Position numbers and translations under genes: made by a program
Notes under the pieces: model-generated
What the model saw: only the letters and a program-made list of their open reading frames with translations
Told to the model about the DNA's origin: nothing
Database searches by the model: none
NCBI GenBank assembly: GCA_947498025.1
Contig: CANMJR010000025.1
Span: 1 to 42,554, forward strand
Direction: 5' to 3'
Source: Helicobacteraceae bacterium
GTDB taxonomy: Bacteria > Campylobacterota > Campylobacteria > Campylobacterales > Sulfurimonadaceae
DNA length: 42,554 nucleotides
Shown here: in pieces, positions 27,056-35,364 of the stretch
Layout of the letters: the number at the start of each line of letters is the position of its first letter
How positions within the stretch are numbered: position 1 is the stretch's first letter

Positions 27056-27760
27056 ATGACTCAAGAAGAATTAGATGCTTTAATGAACGGCGATATGGAT
27101 GATATTGAGTCGGTGGAAGATGGGGCAGAAATAGAATCTGAGGAAGCTTTTGATGAAGAGCCTGAGCCGAAGAAAGCGCCTAAATATGAGGATACACCGG
27201 TAGGTTATAGTGATGAAACGGCACATCAATGGCCGCTCCCTGCGACAGATGAAAACAAAATGGTGCATCAGCTTGATGATGTTACAAAAGAGAGTGAAGA
27301 GAAAGCGAGTGAAATCTTTGATATTATTGAAGGTATCAGCAGCGAGTTGATGGAGAAAGAGGGCAATCTACAAAATGTAATAGAAGTTTTACAAAGCAAT
27401 ATTGAACTTTTTACAACTTTGAGTACAAAATTTCCGGATATAAAAGTTTTTAGTGAACAGCTTCAAAAGAATGAAGATGCCCTCAATGATGCGAATGAGA
27501 CGGTTGAAACTCTTCAAACGAGCGGAGATTCCATCATGAATGTTATGGATATTATGCAGTACCAAGATATTCACCGCCAAAAAATCGAACGAGTTATTAA
27601 TGTAATGCGTGCACTCTCTAAGTATATGAACACCCTTTTTGAGGGCAGAATAGATGATAGCAAACGCGTTTCTTCTGCGACTCATATTGCAGGCGATACG
27701 CATAATGACGTGGCTTCCACGGATGATATTGAAGCACTCCTTGCTCAGTTTGGGCAGTAG
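27056..27760 (+). CDS. cheZ: CheZ-like CheY-P phosphatase
   Basis: CheZ removes phosphate from CheY and so ends the motor signal. This 234-residue protein has the divergent form known in this phylum: an acidic N-terminal region, a long helical hairpin (about 75-200) and the active-site pair D171 and Q175 in MQYQDIHRQKIERV, with the same D-x3-Q spacing as D143/Q147 of E. coli CheZ. The C-terminus STDDIEALLAQFGQ resembles the CheY-binding tail. Unusually, the N-terminus MTQEELDALMNGDMD resembles the CheY-P-binding peptide of FliM. The neighbours are not chemotaxis genes. It begins behind GGAGA at 9 nt. Confidence 0.88.
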   Translation: MTQEELDALMNGDMDDIESVEDGAEIESEEAFDEEPEPKKAPKYEDTPVGYSDETAHQWPLPATDENKMVHQLDDVTKESEEKASEIFDIIEGISSELMEKEGNLQNVIEVLQSNIELFTTLSTKFPDIKVFSEQLQKNEDALNDANETVETLQTSGDSIMNVMDIMQYQDIHRQKIERVINVMRALSKYMNTLFEGRIDDSKRVSSATHIAGDTHNDVASTDDIEALLAQFGQ

Positions 27761-27809
27761 TTTTTTTAGTCCACCAGCCAACCCTTTTGAGCAAAATCCT
27801 AACAAATTC

Positions 27810-27833
27810 ACTTTAAGCACTTTCGCTTAAAGT
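27810..27833 (+). promoter_or_regulatory. Perfect 9-bp hairpin between cheZ and trhP
   Basis: ACTTTAAGC (27810-27818) and GCTTAAAGT (27825-27833) pair around a 6-nt loop, 18 bases before the trhP start. There is no T-run, so it is not an obvious terminator; a leader or processing element for the next gene is possible. Confidence 0.45.
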
Positions 27834-27851
27834 ACTAAAATGAGAAAATAG

Positions 27852-29144
27852 ATGCAAAAAGTAGAACTCCTCTCCCCGGCAGGGACTTTAGAAAAATTAA
27901 AAATAGCACTTGATTTTGGGGCGGATGCCGTTTATGGCGGGGTCAGCCACTTTTCACTCCGTATTCGCTCCGGCAAAGAGTTTAGCATGGAAGAGTTCAA
28001 AGAGGGCATTGAGTACGCGCATGCACGAGGTAAAAAAGTGTATGCGACTATAAACGGCTTTCCTTTTAACTCTCAGCTCAACCTCCTTAAAAAACATATA
28101 TTGGCAATGGCTGAGCTGAAGCCTGATGCTTTTATAGTCGCAACTCCCGGAGTATTGAAACTCGCCCATGATTTAGCTCCACAAATTCCCCTTCACCTTT
28201 CAACCCAGGCAAATGTTATGAATGTTTTGGATGCTCAGGTTTATTACGATATGGGTGCGACTCGAATTATCACGGCGAGAGAGATTTCACTCAAAGACCT
28301 CAAAGAGATAAAAAAAGAGCTTCCGGATTTGGAGCTTGAAGTTTTTGTGCATGGCTCTATGTGTTTTGCCTACAGTGGCAGATGTCTTATCTCAACACTC
28401 CAAAGCGGACGCGTTCCCAATCGTGGAAGTTGTGCGAACGATTGTAGATTTCCTTATGAAATTTACGCTGCGAATCCTGATACGGGAACACTTTTTAGAC
28501 TCGAAGAGGATGAGGGAGTCGGAACCTACATCATGAACTCAAAAGATTTAAACCTTGCTTCACACCTCAAAGAGATTTTGGACAGCGGTGCGGTGGATTC
28601 GGTAAAAATTGAAGGGCGTACAAAAACAGCGTACTATGCCGCAACGACTGCAAAGGCGTATAGAATGGCGATTGATGATTATTATGCAGATAAAATGGAT
28701 GTCAGCAGATACCAATATGAACTCCAATCTCTTCAAAATCGTGGATATACCGATGCCTATCTGGTCTCTCGCCCGTTTGAAAAACATGATACGCAGAGCC
28801 TAGATTTTACTATGCAACTAGGAACACATCAAGTAAGTGGTGTGGTAAATGAGGAAGGAACACATTTTTTATGCAAGTACAAAACACTTCCACATGATGA
28901 ACTTGAAATCGTAGCACCGCTGAATTCAAAAATAGAATTAGTTGATAATGAAATAGGCACAACTTATGAGAGAGACGGAAGAGTTTATTTGAAACTAAAA
29001 CAGCTTTTGGCTGAAAATAAAAAAGTGTGGGATGAGGTGCATAGCGGAAATTTAAATCCTATATCTTTGCCTACAAAACTGCCAGCTTACACCTTCTTGC
29101 GAATACCTTCAACTGAGGACATGGAAAACTATCCAAAGAGTTAA
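27852..29144 (+). CDS. trhP: U32-family tRNA hydroxylation protein TrhP
   Basis: The 430 residues match the U32 peptidase family, YegQ/TrhP branch. In other bacteria TrhP forms 5-hydroxyuridine at tRNA wobble position 34, using prephenate-derived chemistry and an iron-sulfur cluster. Visible are LLSPAGTLEKLKIALDFGAD, GADAVYGG, HLSTQANVMN, FVHGSMCFAYSGRC and RGSCANDCRFPYE with conserved cysteines. A C-terminal TRAM-like region follows. Protease activity is not supported. No clear Shine-Dalgarno is seen before the ATG. purE follows behind its own -10 box. Confidence 0.85.
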   Translation: MQKVELLSPAGTLEKLKIALDFGADAVYGGVSHFSLRIRSGKEFSMEEFKEGIEYAHARGKKVYATINGFPFNSQLNLLKKHILAMAELKPDAFIVATPGVLKLAHDLAPQIPLHLSTQANVMNVLDAQVYYDMGATRIITAREISLKDLKEIKKELPDLELEVFVHGSMCFAYSGRCLISTLQSGRVPNRGSCANDCRFPYEIYAANPDTGTLFRLEEDEGVGTYIMNSKDLNLASHLKEILDSGAVDSVKIEGRTKTAYYAATTAKAYRMAIDDYYADKMDVSRYQYELQSLQNRGYTDAYLVSRPFEKHDTQSLDFTMQLGTHQVSGVVNEEGTHFLCKYKTLPHDELEIVAPLNSKIELVDNEIGTTYERDGRVYLKLKQLLAENKKVWDEVHSGNLNPISLPTKLPAYTFLRIPSTEDMENYPKS

Positions 29145-29157
29145 AGAAAATAAAATG

Positions 29158-29163
29158 TATAAT
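29158..29163 (+). promoter_or_regulatory. Predicted -10 box for purE
   Basis: TATAAT lies 26 bases before the purE ATG in the 45-base gap after trhP; an AGGAAA ribosome-binding site follows. Confidence 0.45.
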
Positions 29164-29189
29164 TTTAAAAATAAAATCAGGAAAGTTAA

Positions 29190-29690
29190 ATGAAATTTGT
29201 ATCGATTGTGATTGGAAGTAAAAGTGATTATGAGGTTATGAAATATTGTTCAGATACGCTGGAAGCTTTTGGTGTTAGTTATGAGTTAATTATTTCCTCG
29301 GCACACCGCTCACCTGAGAGAACTAAAGAGTATATAGAAACAGCAGAGAAAAAAGGGGCACAGGTTTTTATCGCCGCTGCCGGCATGGCCGCACATTTGG
29401 CAGGCGTTCTCTCCTCTAAAACGGTAAAACCAATTATCGGCGTCCCTATGAGTGCTTCAGCACTCAGTGGAATAGATGCACTCCTCTCAACTGTTCAAAT
29501 GCCGGCTGGAATGCCGGTTGCTACAGTGGCAATAGGAAAAGCCGGAGCAATCAACTCGGCATATTTAGCTATGCAGATATTGGCACTTGACAATGATGAG
29601 TTGTCTATGAAGTTAAAAGAGGATCGTATATCAAAGGCTAAACAGGTTGAGATGGATTCTTTGGAGATTGAAACAATAATCGGTAAATAG
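29190..29690 (+). CDS. purE: N5-carboxyaminoimidazole ribonucleotide mutase
   Basis: Class I PurE, which moves the carboxyl group of N5-CAIR to give CAIR in purine synthesis. The 166 residues begin with the substrate-binding VSIVIGSKSDYEVMKYCSD, followed by ELIISSAHRSPERTKEY with the catalytic histidine, and then IAAAGMAAHLAGVLSSKT and VQMPAGMPVATVAI. All are intact. It follows a short gap with its own TATAAT. No other pur gene is nearby. The DUF3972 gene starts 38 bases later. Confidence 0.97.
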   Translation: MKFVSIVIGSKSDYEVMKYCSDTLEAFGVSYELIISSAHRSPERTKEYIETAEKKGAQVFIAAAGMAAHLAGVLSSKTVKPIIGVPMSASALSGIDALLSTVQMPAGMPVATVAIGKAGAINSAYLAMQILALDNDELSMKLKEDRISKAKQVEMDSLEIETIIGK

Positions 29691-29728
29691 TTTTAGTTGC
29701 ATGAATTAAACAATAGGAAGGGGTTGGC

Positions 29729-30199
29729 ATGAAGTGGATGAGCGATGAAGAGTATAGTGAGTTAACGGGTTTGGATATTTCAGAGATAGATGATTTGTGC
29801 GACCGTGGAAAACTCACTATCAGAGTGGAAGACGGTGTGAGGTTGATTGACCCCTCCAAAGGCACGCAGTCGGTGGTTCCGGCGCAGCTAAGAACTCTCT
29901 CGACTCATAACACGGCAGATATGGTAGTGAATCCTCAGTTTGTAGAAAAAACTATAGGCACAATCATCAACCTTCATGAAAAAGTTTTAGATGCCAAAGA
30001 TGAGACTATCGTTTCTGTCAAGAATGAAAATGCGTTTTTGAGAGAGGCTCTCGAGTCGCTCCAAGAACTTTACGATGAAGACAGAAAAACGATAGCTACA
30101 CTCACGGAACAGCTCAAGCTCTCCCAGCAAGAGGTTGAGTTTATGAGAAGAAAATATAAGCTCATGTGGAATAAAGCAATCGAAGAACATACCAATTGA
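29729..30199 (+). CDS. DUF3972 family protein
   Basis: The 156 residues match, from memory, the DUF3972 family of Campylobacterota. An N-terminal helix-turn-helix-like part (MKWMSDEEYSELTGLDISEI, about 1-45) resembles MerR-type DNA-binding heads. A linker and then a long coiled coil (about 78-150, VLDAKDETIVSVKNENAFLREAL...) follow. It could be a DNA-binding or scaffolding protein; no function is known to me. AGGAAGGGG precedes the start. Its stop codon TGA is formed by the first bases of dispersed repeat copy 2, so the repeat abuts the reading frame exactly. Confidence 0.75.
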   Translation: MKWMSDEEYSELTGLDISEIDDLCDRGKLTIRVEDGVRLIDPSKGTQSVVPAQLRTLSTHNTADMVVNPQFVEKTIGTIINLHEKVLDAKDETIVSVKNENAFLREALESLQELYDEDRKTIATLTEQLKLSQQEVEFMRRKYKLMWNKAIEEHTN

Positions 30200-30271
30200 T
30201 GTTACGCACTAAAACGAACGCGTCCGTTTTAGTGGCAGGGACAATTTGTCCCTACAACCCCCTAAAGCTAC
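30197..30271. repeat. Two-hairpin dispersed repeat, copy 2
   Basis: This copy has the same framework as 21917-21990 and is one base longer. Hairpin 1 arms are at 30207-30216 and 30225-30234; hairpin 2 arms are AGGGACA (30237-30243) and TGTCCCT (30247-30253). The loop differs (ATT instead of GA), while stem sequence is kept. A further small stem CGAAAAA/TTTTTCG follows around 30271-30290, before the DUF89 gene. Confidence 0.9.
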
Positions 30272-30303
30272 GAAAAACTTTATTTTTCGAGGGATGTTAA
30301 TCA

Positions 30304-31161
30304 ATGCTCATAGATGAGGCATGTGTGGGTTGTATTATCAACCAGAGCGTCAAAGTGGCAAATGCAATAAATGCATCTGAATCTCTCTCTTATGAACTCA
30401 CCTCCACGGTTGAATCCATGAGCAGAGAGTTCTCCTTTTCTCAATCCCCGCCCGAAATTGCCTCCTATGTTTATGAAAAAATGGCACAAATCGCCGATAA
30501 AACAGACCTCTACGATGAAGTAAAAGCACTCTCAACCGCAAAAGCACTCTCCTTTATTCCACTGCTTAAAGAGAAGCTTCTATTTTCAGAGAACAAACTC
30601 CTCACTGCTACAAAAATCGCAGTCGCCGGAAATGTTATCGATTTGGCGGCAGAAGTGGAGTTTGACCTAGAAGAAGAGCTTGAGAAAATCTTTCATACTG
30701 AGTTTGCATGTAACGATTTTGAAAAACTAGCCTTGCAACTTTCACATGCCAAGAGTGTTTTAATTATCGGTGATAATGTGGGCGAGCACATCTTTGATTA
30801 CATGTTTCTTGAGACGCTCAAAGAGTTATTTCCGCATGTAAATTATTACTACATGGTGCGTGGCAACCCGATTATCAACGATGTAACTATGAAAGAAGCT
30901 CTGGCTGCAGGATTTGACAATCTCTGCGAAATTGTGGACAGCGGAGTAAACACTCCTGGATTTTTCTACTCTCGTGCAAATCCACATTCCAAGCAACTCT
31001 TTGATAGTGTAGATTTAGTACTATCCAAAGGGATGGGAAATTACGAATGTTTAACCCCATCTCACAGAAAAAATATCTGCTTCTTGCTCAAAGTAAAATG
31101 CCAAGTCGTAGCGAACTCTTTAAATAAAGAGGTCGGCGACATTATTTGTAAGCTGATTTAA
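30304..31161 (+). CDS. DUF89/ARMT1-like damage-control phosphatase
   Basis: The 285 residues have DUF89 features: an N-terminal helical region with a CVGCI pair, then the metal and phosphate-binding blocks [34 protein letters not shown] and [11 protein letters not shown]. Related proteins are metal-dependent phosphatases acting on damaged or unwanted phosphometabolites, and this gene belongs to the ARMT1-like prokaryotic branch. The substrate is not predictable. It lies directly after dispersed repeat copy 2 and 59 bases before glyQ, with glyQ having its own TATAAT. Confidence 0.8.
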   Translation: MLIDEACVGCIINQSVKVANAINASESLSYELTSTVESMSREFSFSQSPPEIASYVYEKMAQIADKTDLYDEVKALSTAKALSFIPLLKEKLLFSENKLLTATKIAVAGNVIDLAAEVEFDLEEELEKIFHTEFACNDFEKLALQLSHAKSVLIIGDNVGEHIFDYMFLETLKELFPHVNYYYMVRGNPIINDVTMKEALAAGFDNLCEIVDSGVNTPGFFYSRANPHSKQLFDSVDLVLSKGMGNYECLTPSHRKNICFLLKVKCQVVANSLNKEVGDIICKLI

Positions 31162-31184
31162 GTTCCAGCCGTCGTCATCTGAGG

Positions 31185-31190
31185 TATAAT
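31185..31190 (+). promoter_or_regulatory. Predicted -10 box for glyQ
   Basis: TATAAT lies 30 bases before the glyQ ATG; an AGAGG ribosome-binding site follows. Confidence 0.45.
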
Positions 31191-31220
31191 TTCGCAATTA
31201 TTTATAAGAGGCACTACTAC

Positions 31221-32102
31221 ATGATTACTTTTAGCGAAATGTTACTCAAACTACAAGAATTTTGGATGAAACAAGGGTGCAACATCGTGCAACCTTACGA
31301 TATTCCAGCAGGTGCTGGGACATTTCATCCAGCTACTTTTCTTCGTTCACTTGATTCGACTCCATGGTCGGTGGCGTATGTCGCACCGTCTCGTCGTCCA
31401 ACAGATGGAAGATATGGAGAAAACCCAAACAGACTTGGAAGCTACTACCAGTTTCAAGCACTCATTAAACCCTCTCCTGACAACATTCAAGAGCTTTATC
31501 TCAAATCTTTGGAGTATTTGGGTCTTGATGTTTCACAGCATGATATCCGTTTTGTAGAGGACAACTGGGAATCGCCAACGCTTGGGGCATGGGGACTTGG
31601 CTGGGAAGTTTGGCTCAACGGAATGGAAGTGACACAGTTTACTTACTTTCAACAAGTAGGCGGAATCGAGTGTAATCCTGTAGCAGTTGAAATCACTTAC
31701 GGAACAGAGCGACTTGCAATGTACCTTCAAGGTGTGGACACAGTTTTTGACATCGTCTGGGGCGAAAACGCACATGGCAAAACGCTCTACCGTGATGTTC
31801 ACAAAGAGGCTGAAATAGAGTTCAGCAAATACAACTTTGAAGTAGCCGACACGGCAATGCTCTTTGCAGAGTTCAACGCAAAAAGCAACGAATGTTTACG
31901 CACAATTGAAGCAGGTCTGCCACTTCCGGCATACGATTTATGCATGGTTGCCGCAAACACTTTTAATGTCCTCGATGCAAGAAAAGCAATCAGCCAAACA
32001 GAGCGACAAAACTACATCCTAAAAATCAGAGAACTCTCAAAAGGGTGTGCGGAACTTTATAAAGCACAAGAAGAAGAGCGAAATATGAGGGTGAAAGCGT
32101 AA
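31221..32102 (+). CDS. glyQ: Glycyl-tRNA synthetase alpha subunit
   Basis: Catalytic alpha chain of the bacterial alpha2beta2 glycyl-tRNA synthetase. The 293 residues start [20 protein letters not shown] and include [20 protein letters not shown] and [20 protein letters not shown], then WELLGWE-like [34 protein letters not shown] and the C-terminal [17 protein letters not shown]. The beta subunit gene glyS is not in the window; a foreign R-M insert follows immediately. Confidence 0.98.
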   Translation: MITFSEMLLKLQEFWMKQGCNIVQPYDIPAGAGTFHPATFLRSLDSTPWSVAYVAPSRRPTDGRYGENPNRLGSYYQFQALIKPSPDNIQELYLKSLEYLGLDVSQHDIRFVEDNWESPTLGAWGLGWEVWLNGMEVTQFTYFQQVGGIECNPVAVEITYGTERLAMYLQGVDTVFDIVWGENAHGKTLYRDVHKEAEIEFSKYNFEVADTAMLFAEFNAKSNECLRTIEAGLPLPAYDLCMVAANTFNVLDARKAISQTERQNYILKIRELSKGCAELYKAQEEERNMRVKA

Positions 32103-32129
32103 AATTTATTGCAATTTGCAATAAATTTT
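32101..32129. repeat. 29-bp palindrome at the glyQ stop codon
   Basis: Arms AAAATTTATTGCAA (32101-32114) and TTGCAATAAATTTT (32116-32129) are perfect 14-bp inverted repeats around a single T and overlap the glyQ stop codon. It marks the left border of the R-M insert. It is too AT-rich to be a classic terminator, but a termination hairpin or an insertion scar is possible. Confidence 0.85.
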
Positions 32130-32148
32130 GAACATCATTTGATTTTAG

Positions 32149-32179
32149 TATAGTATCTTCCAAATATATTTGGAGATAC
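32149..32179 (+). promoter_or_regulatory. Promoter and palindrome at the methyltransferase start
   Basis: TATAGT (32149-32154) is a likely -10 box. GTATCT (32153-32158) and AGATAC (32174-32179) flank the palindrome CCAAATATATTTGG (32160-32173), with one extra T on the left. The right half contains the GGAG ribosome-binding site of the ATG at 32181. It could be a DNA operator or an RNA fold hiding the ribosome-binding site. Confidence 0.6.
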
Positions 32180-32180
32180 C

Positions 32181-33494
32181 ATGAAAATACCTAATTTATT
32201 TACATACAATTTAGAAGAAGATTTAATTATGAATATGCAAATGCAACAATTTAAGAAGATGAGAACTGTTGAATTGTTTGCAGGTGTAGGTGGTTTTCGC
32301 ATAGGTTTACAAAGAGCTAGAACTACAGATACCCTTTACGATATTGTGTGGAGTAATCAATGGGAACCATCTACAAAAGTACAGCATGCCTCTGATATTT
32401 ATTGTGCTAGATTTGGGTATGAAAATCATTCTAATGAAGATATAACTACGGTTGAAACTGAAGACATTCCTAATCATGATTTATTGGTAGGTGGTTTCCC
32501 TTGCCAAGACTATTCTGTAGCAAGTACATTAAAAAATTCACATGGCATCATCGGAAAAAAGGGTGTATTGTGGTGGGAAATATATAGGATATTAGAAAGT
32601 AAAAAAGAGAATGCACCTAAATATTTAATGCTAGAAAATGTTGACCGACTTTTAAAATCTCCTGCAAAACAAAGAGGTAGGGATTTTGCAATTATTTTAT
32701 CTTCATTAAACTCACTAGGCTATGCCGTTGAATGGCGTGTGATAAATGCCAGTGAATATGGAATGCCCCAAAGAAGAAAACGAATTTTTATCACAGCATA
32801 TAAAAAGAATACAAATCTTTATAATATTTTACAAACGAATAGTTCAGTAGATATATTGACAAAAGTTGGATTGTTTGCCAAAGCATTTTCAATTCAAGAG
32901 ATACAAAGTGAGAATATAAAATCAGCTAAACTAAGTGATGATTTAGTAGATATAACAAATAATTTCAACAAAGAAACACCAAAACAAAATGCTTTTTTAG
33001 ATGCAGGATATATGGTGAATGGCAACTATTACACATCTCTGTGTAAAGCTGATTATGAAGAAAACTTTAGTGTTTTGGGTGATTTTTTGCAAGATGAAAA
33101 AGAGATATCCAAAGAGTTTTATATAAGTGATGATGAGCTTGAAAAATGGAAATACCACAAAGGTTCTAAATCTATTGAACGAACTCATAAAGTAACTGGA
33201 CATAAATATTTATACACCGAGGGTAGTATGGGCTTTCCTGATTGTGTTAATAAGCCATCTCGAACAATTATTACAGGAGAAGGTGGAACAAGCGCATCAA
33301 GGTTTAAACATGTTGTATATATAAATGGAAAATATAGAAGATTAACACCTTTAGAGCTTGAAAGACTAAACATGTTTCCAGATAATCATACAGCTGGTGT
33401 AAGTGACACAAAAAGAGCTTTTTTGATGGGCAATGCTTTAGTTGTTGGAGTTGTTGAGAAGCTTGGGAAAAAATTACTAGAAGAATTAGCATAA
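32181..33494 (+). CDS. DNA (cytosine-5) methyltransferase of an R-M pair
   Basis: Methylates cytosine at C5 within the R-M recognition site. The 437 residues have the motifs in order: I FAGVGGFRIGL (33-43), IV GGFPCQDYS with catalytic C108, VI ENV (152-154), VIII QRRKRIFIT (197-205), a variable target-recognition region (about 210-370) and the C-terminal X motif MGNALVVGVVEKL. GGAG precedes the start. The endonuclease starts at its stop codon with one shared base, so production is coupled, methyltransferase first. The neighbour's family predicts GATC (GAT-5mC) as target, but this is not shown by the methyltransferase itself. Confidence 0.93.
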   Translation: MKIPNLFTYNLEEDLIMNMQMQQFKKMRTVELFAGVGGFRIGLQRARTTDTLYDIVWSNQWEPSTKVQHASDIYCARFGYENHSNEDITTVETEDIPNHDLLVGGFPCQDYSVASTLKNSHGIIGKKGVLWWEIYRILESKKENAPKYLMLENVDRLLKSPAKQRGRDFAIILSSLNSLGYAVEWRVINASEYGMPQRRKRIFITAYKKNTNLYNILQTNSSVDILTKVGLFAKAFSIQEIQSENIKSAKLSDDLVDITNNFNKETPKQNAFLDAGYMVNGNYYTSLCKADYEENFSVLGDFLQDEKEISKEFYISDDELEKWKYHKGSKSIERTHKVTGHKYLYTEGSMGFPDCVNKPSRTIITGEGGTSASRFKHVVYINGKYRRLTPLELERLNMFPDNHTAGVSDTKRAFLMGNALVVGVVEKLGKKLLEELA

Positions 33495-34894
33495 TGACTA
33501 AATTTCCGTACGACATACATAGCAAAGCTTCTATTATCGCCTACGCTAAGAAATTGATTCATCAAACACTAAGGCTTAAATGTGAAGAGCTCCTAGAACC
33601 TGATAAAATAAAAAACAAAGGAAATTTTGGTCAGATTTTAGAAAAGTATTATTTTTTGTATGAACCAAATTCAAACTCTGAAGCTGATTTTAAAGAAGTT
33701 GCACTTGAATTAAAAACATCTCCGATAAAAAGATTAAAGAAACTTCAATATGTTTCAAAAGAAAGATTAGTTTTAAACATAATTAATTTTATGGAAGTTG
33801 CCGAGCAAACTTTTGACAATAGCTCTTTTTGGAAAAAAAACAAAAACTTACTTTTGATTTTTTATTTTCATGAATTAGAAAAAAACTTTTTAGATTATAA
33901 AATAGAAATAGTAGATGAGTGGAATTTTCCTGAAATTGATTTAGAGATTATCAAAAATGACTGGGAGTTCATCACAAATAAAATAAAGAGTGGAAAAGCA
34001 CATGAGCTCTCTGAAGGAGATACGCTTTATTTGGGAGCTTGTACGAAGGGTTCAAAAGGTGGAAATTTACGGGAACAGCCATTTGCGCAAATAAAAGCGA
34101 AACAAAGAGCTTACTCGCTGAAGCAGGGGTATGTTAACCACATTATAGCCTCGCTTTCTAATAAAAATCCAATATATGGAAAAATTATTTCCTCTTTAGA
34201 GGTTGTAAAATCATCTTCATTAGAAGAGATAGTGGTTTCAAAATTTAAATCTTATTACGGCAAGACGATTTTAGAAATTTTACTACTGCTCGATATCCCA
34301 ATAAATCAAAAAGCAAAAAATTTTTATGCAAATCTTTCAAAAGCAATTTTAGGAATTGAATTAAACAAAGAGATTGAAGAGTTTTCAAAGGCAGATATTA
34401 TAGTTAAAACTGTGCGCCTAAAAGAGAACAATCTTCCAGCTGAAGATATTTCTTTTCCAATATTTAAATATACAGAACTTCTTTCACAAAACTGGGAAGA
34501 ATCTGATATGAAAGATATTCTAGAACATAAATTTTTGTTTGTTTTTTTTAAATTTGAGGAAGAGCAACTTGTTTTAAAAAAGGTAAAATTTTGGAATATG
34601 CCATATAAAGATATTTGCGAAGTGCAAAGGGTATGGGAGCAAACAAAACAAGTAGTCTTGAGTGGAGAGATTGTAAAAAATTTTAAAACAAATAAGAATG
34701 GCAAAAAAACAAGAGTAACAAATTTTCCATCTAAAAAATTTAGTTCTATATCTCATGTAAGACCTCATGCAGTCAATGCGAATGATGTTATTGAATTACC
34801 AATAAAAGACAAAATGACGCAAGCCGAGAAATATACAAAACATTGTTTTTGGCTTAACAACAGTTATGTTAAACAAATTTATTTAGAAAAATAA
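33494..34894 (+). CDS. Sau3AI/MutH-like type II restriction endonuclease
   Basis: The 466-residue protein is the partner endonuclease, presumably cutting unmethylated DNA. The N-terminal half has the MutH/Sau3AI active-site pattern D65-x6-E72-x-K74 in EADFKEVALELKTSP, preceded by E50 in KGNFGQILEKYYF, the same order as E56, D70, E77, K79 in MutH. The length fits Sau3AI (about 490 aa), where a second MutH-like domain lacks the active site and acts as allosteric binder; the C-terminal half here (about 240-466) would be that domain. Sau3AI cuts GATC, so GATC is the predicted target. Its ATG overlaps the methyltransferase stop by one base. Confidence 0.85.
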   Translation: MTKFPYDIHSKASIIAYAKKLIHQTLRLKCEELLEPDKIKNKGNFGQILEKYYFLYEPNSNSEADFKEVALELKTSPIKRLKKLQYVSKERLVLNIINFMEVAEQTFDNSSFWKKNKNLLLIFYFHELEKNFLDYKIEIVDEWNFPEIDLEIIKNDWEFITNKIKSGKAHELSEGDTLYLGACTKGSKGGNLREQPFAQIKAKQRAYSLKQGYVNHIIASLSNKNPIYGKIISSLEVVKSSSLEEIVVSKFKSYYGKTILEILLLLDIPINQKAKNFYANLSKAILGIELNKEIEEFSKADIIVKTVRLKENNLPAEDISFPIFKYTELLSQNWEESDMKDILEHKFLFVFFKFEEEQLVLKKVKFWNMPYKDICEVQRVWEQTKQVVLSGEIVKNFKTNKNGKKTRVTNFPSKKFSSISHVRPHAVNANDVIELPIKDKMTQAEKYTKHCFWLNNSYVKQIYLEK

Positions 34895-34910
34895 ATAATT
34901 AGGAATCTTG

Positions 34911-35351
34911 ATGCCAATCACAAGAGAATTAGTACTAAAAATTTTAAAATATTTGCTAGATAATTCATCTTTTTCTTTTCCATTTAAAATAGTTTGTACA
35001 AATTTTGATAAAGATTATGAACTGTATGATATTGAATTTTCTCAGGAAATGCTTGATGAAGTTTTAGAGAATGATAAGTTTAAAGACTTTGAGTTAGTAG
35101 AAAATCTTCAAAATTTAGATTCAGACACGCTGCAATTGATGTCAAAAGGCTTTATTGAAAAAATAATAAACAATGAAGCAGTTCAGCACATAGCTGATTT
35201 GGCTAAAGAGTACAGAAGTCAATACAAAGAAGAATTATGGGAATCAACGGATATTGAAAAGTTTGGTTTCAATGAATATATTGGTGGTAAAGCTGAAGCA
35301 TATGAAGAGTGTTTAGAGATATTGAAAAAATTAAATAAATTTAATCAGTAA
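34911..35351 (+). CDS. Unknown acidic protein in the R-M insert
   Basis: A 146-residue protein that I do not recognise. The start is an ATG behind AGGA, 16 bases after the endonuclease stop; an in-frame TTG one codon earlier is less likely. It has no signal peptide or membrane segment and looks all-helical, with an acidic middle (NDKFKDFELVENLQNLDSDT) and a C-terminal amphipathic helix (AEAYEECLEILKKLNKFNQ). Low GC and position at the right end of the R-M insert suggest it travels with the R-M genes, perhaps as an accessory or a control component, but nothing supports a given activity. Confidence 0.65.
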   Translation: MPITRELVLKILKYLLDNSSFSFPFKIVCTNFDKDYELYDIEFSQEMLDEVLENDKFKDFELVENLQNLDSDTLQLMSKGFIEKIINNEAVQHIADLAKEYRSQYKEELWESTDIEKFGFNEYIGGKAEAYEECLEILKKLNKFNQ

Positions 35352-35364
35352 GAGAGAACTTTTT

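Noticed and set aside
21917-30271. CRISPR array
   Set aside because: Only two distant copies of the repeat exist, with no regular spacers and no cas genes.
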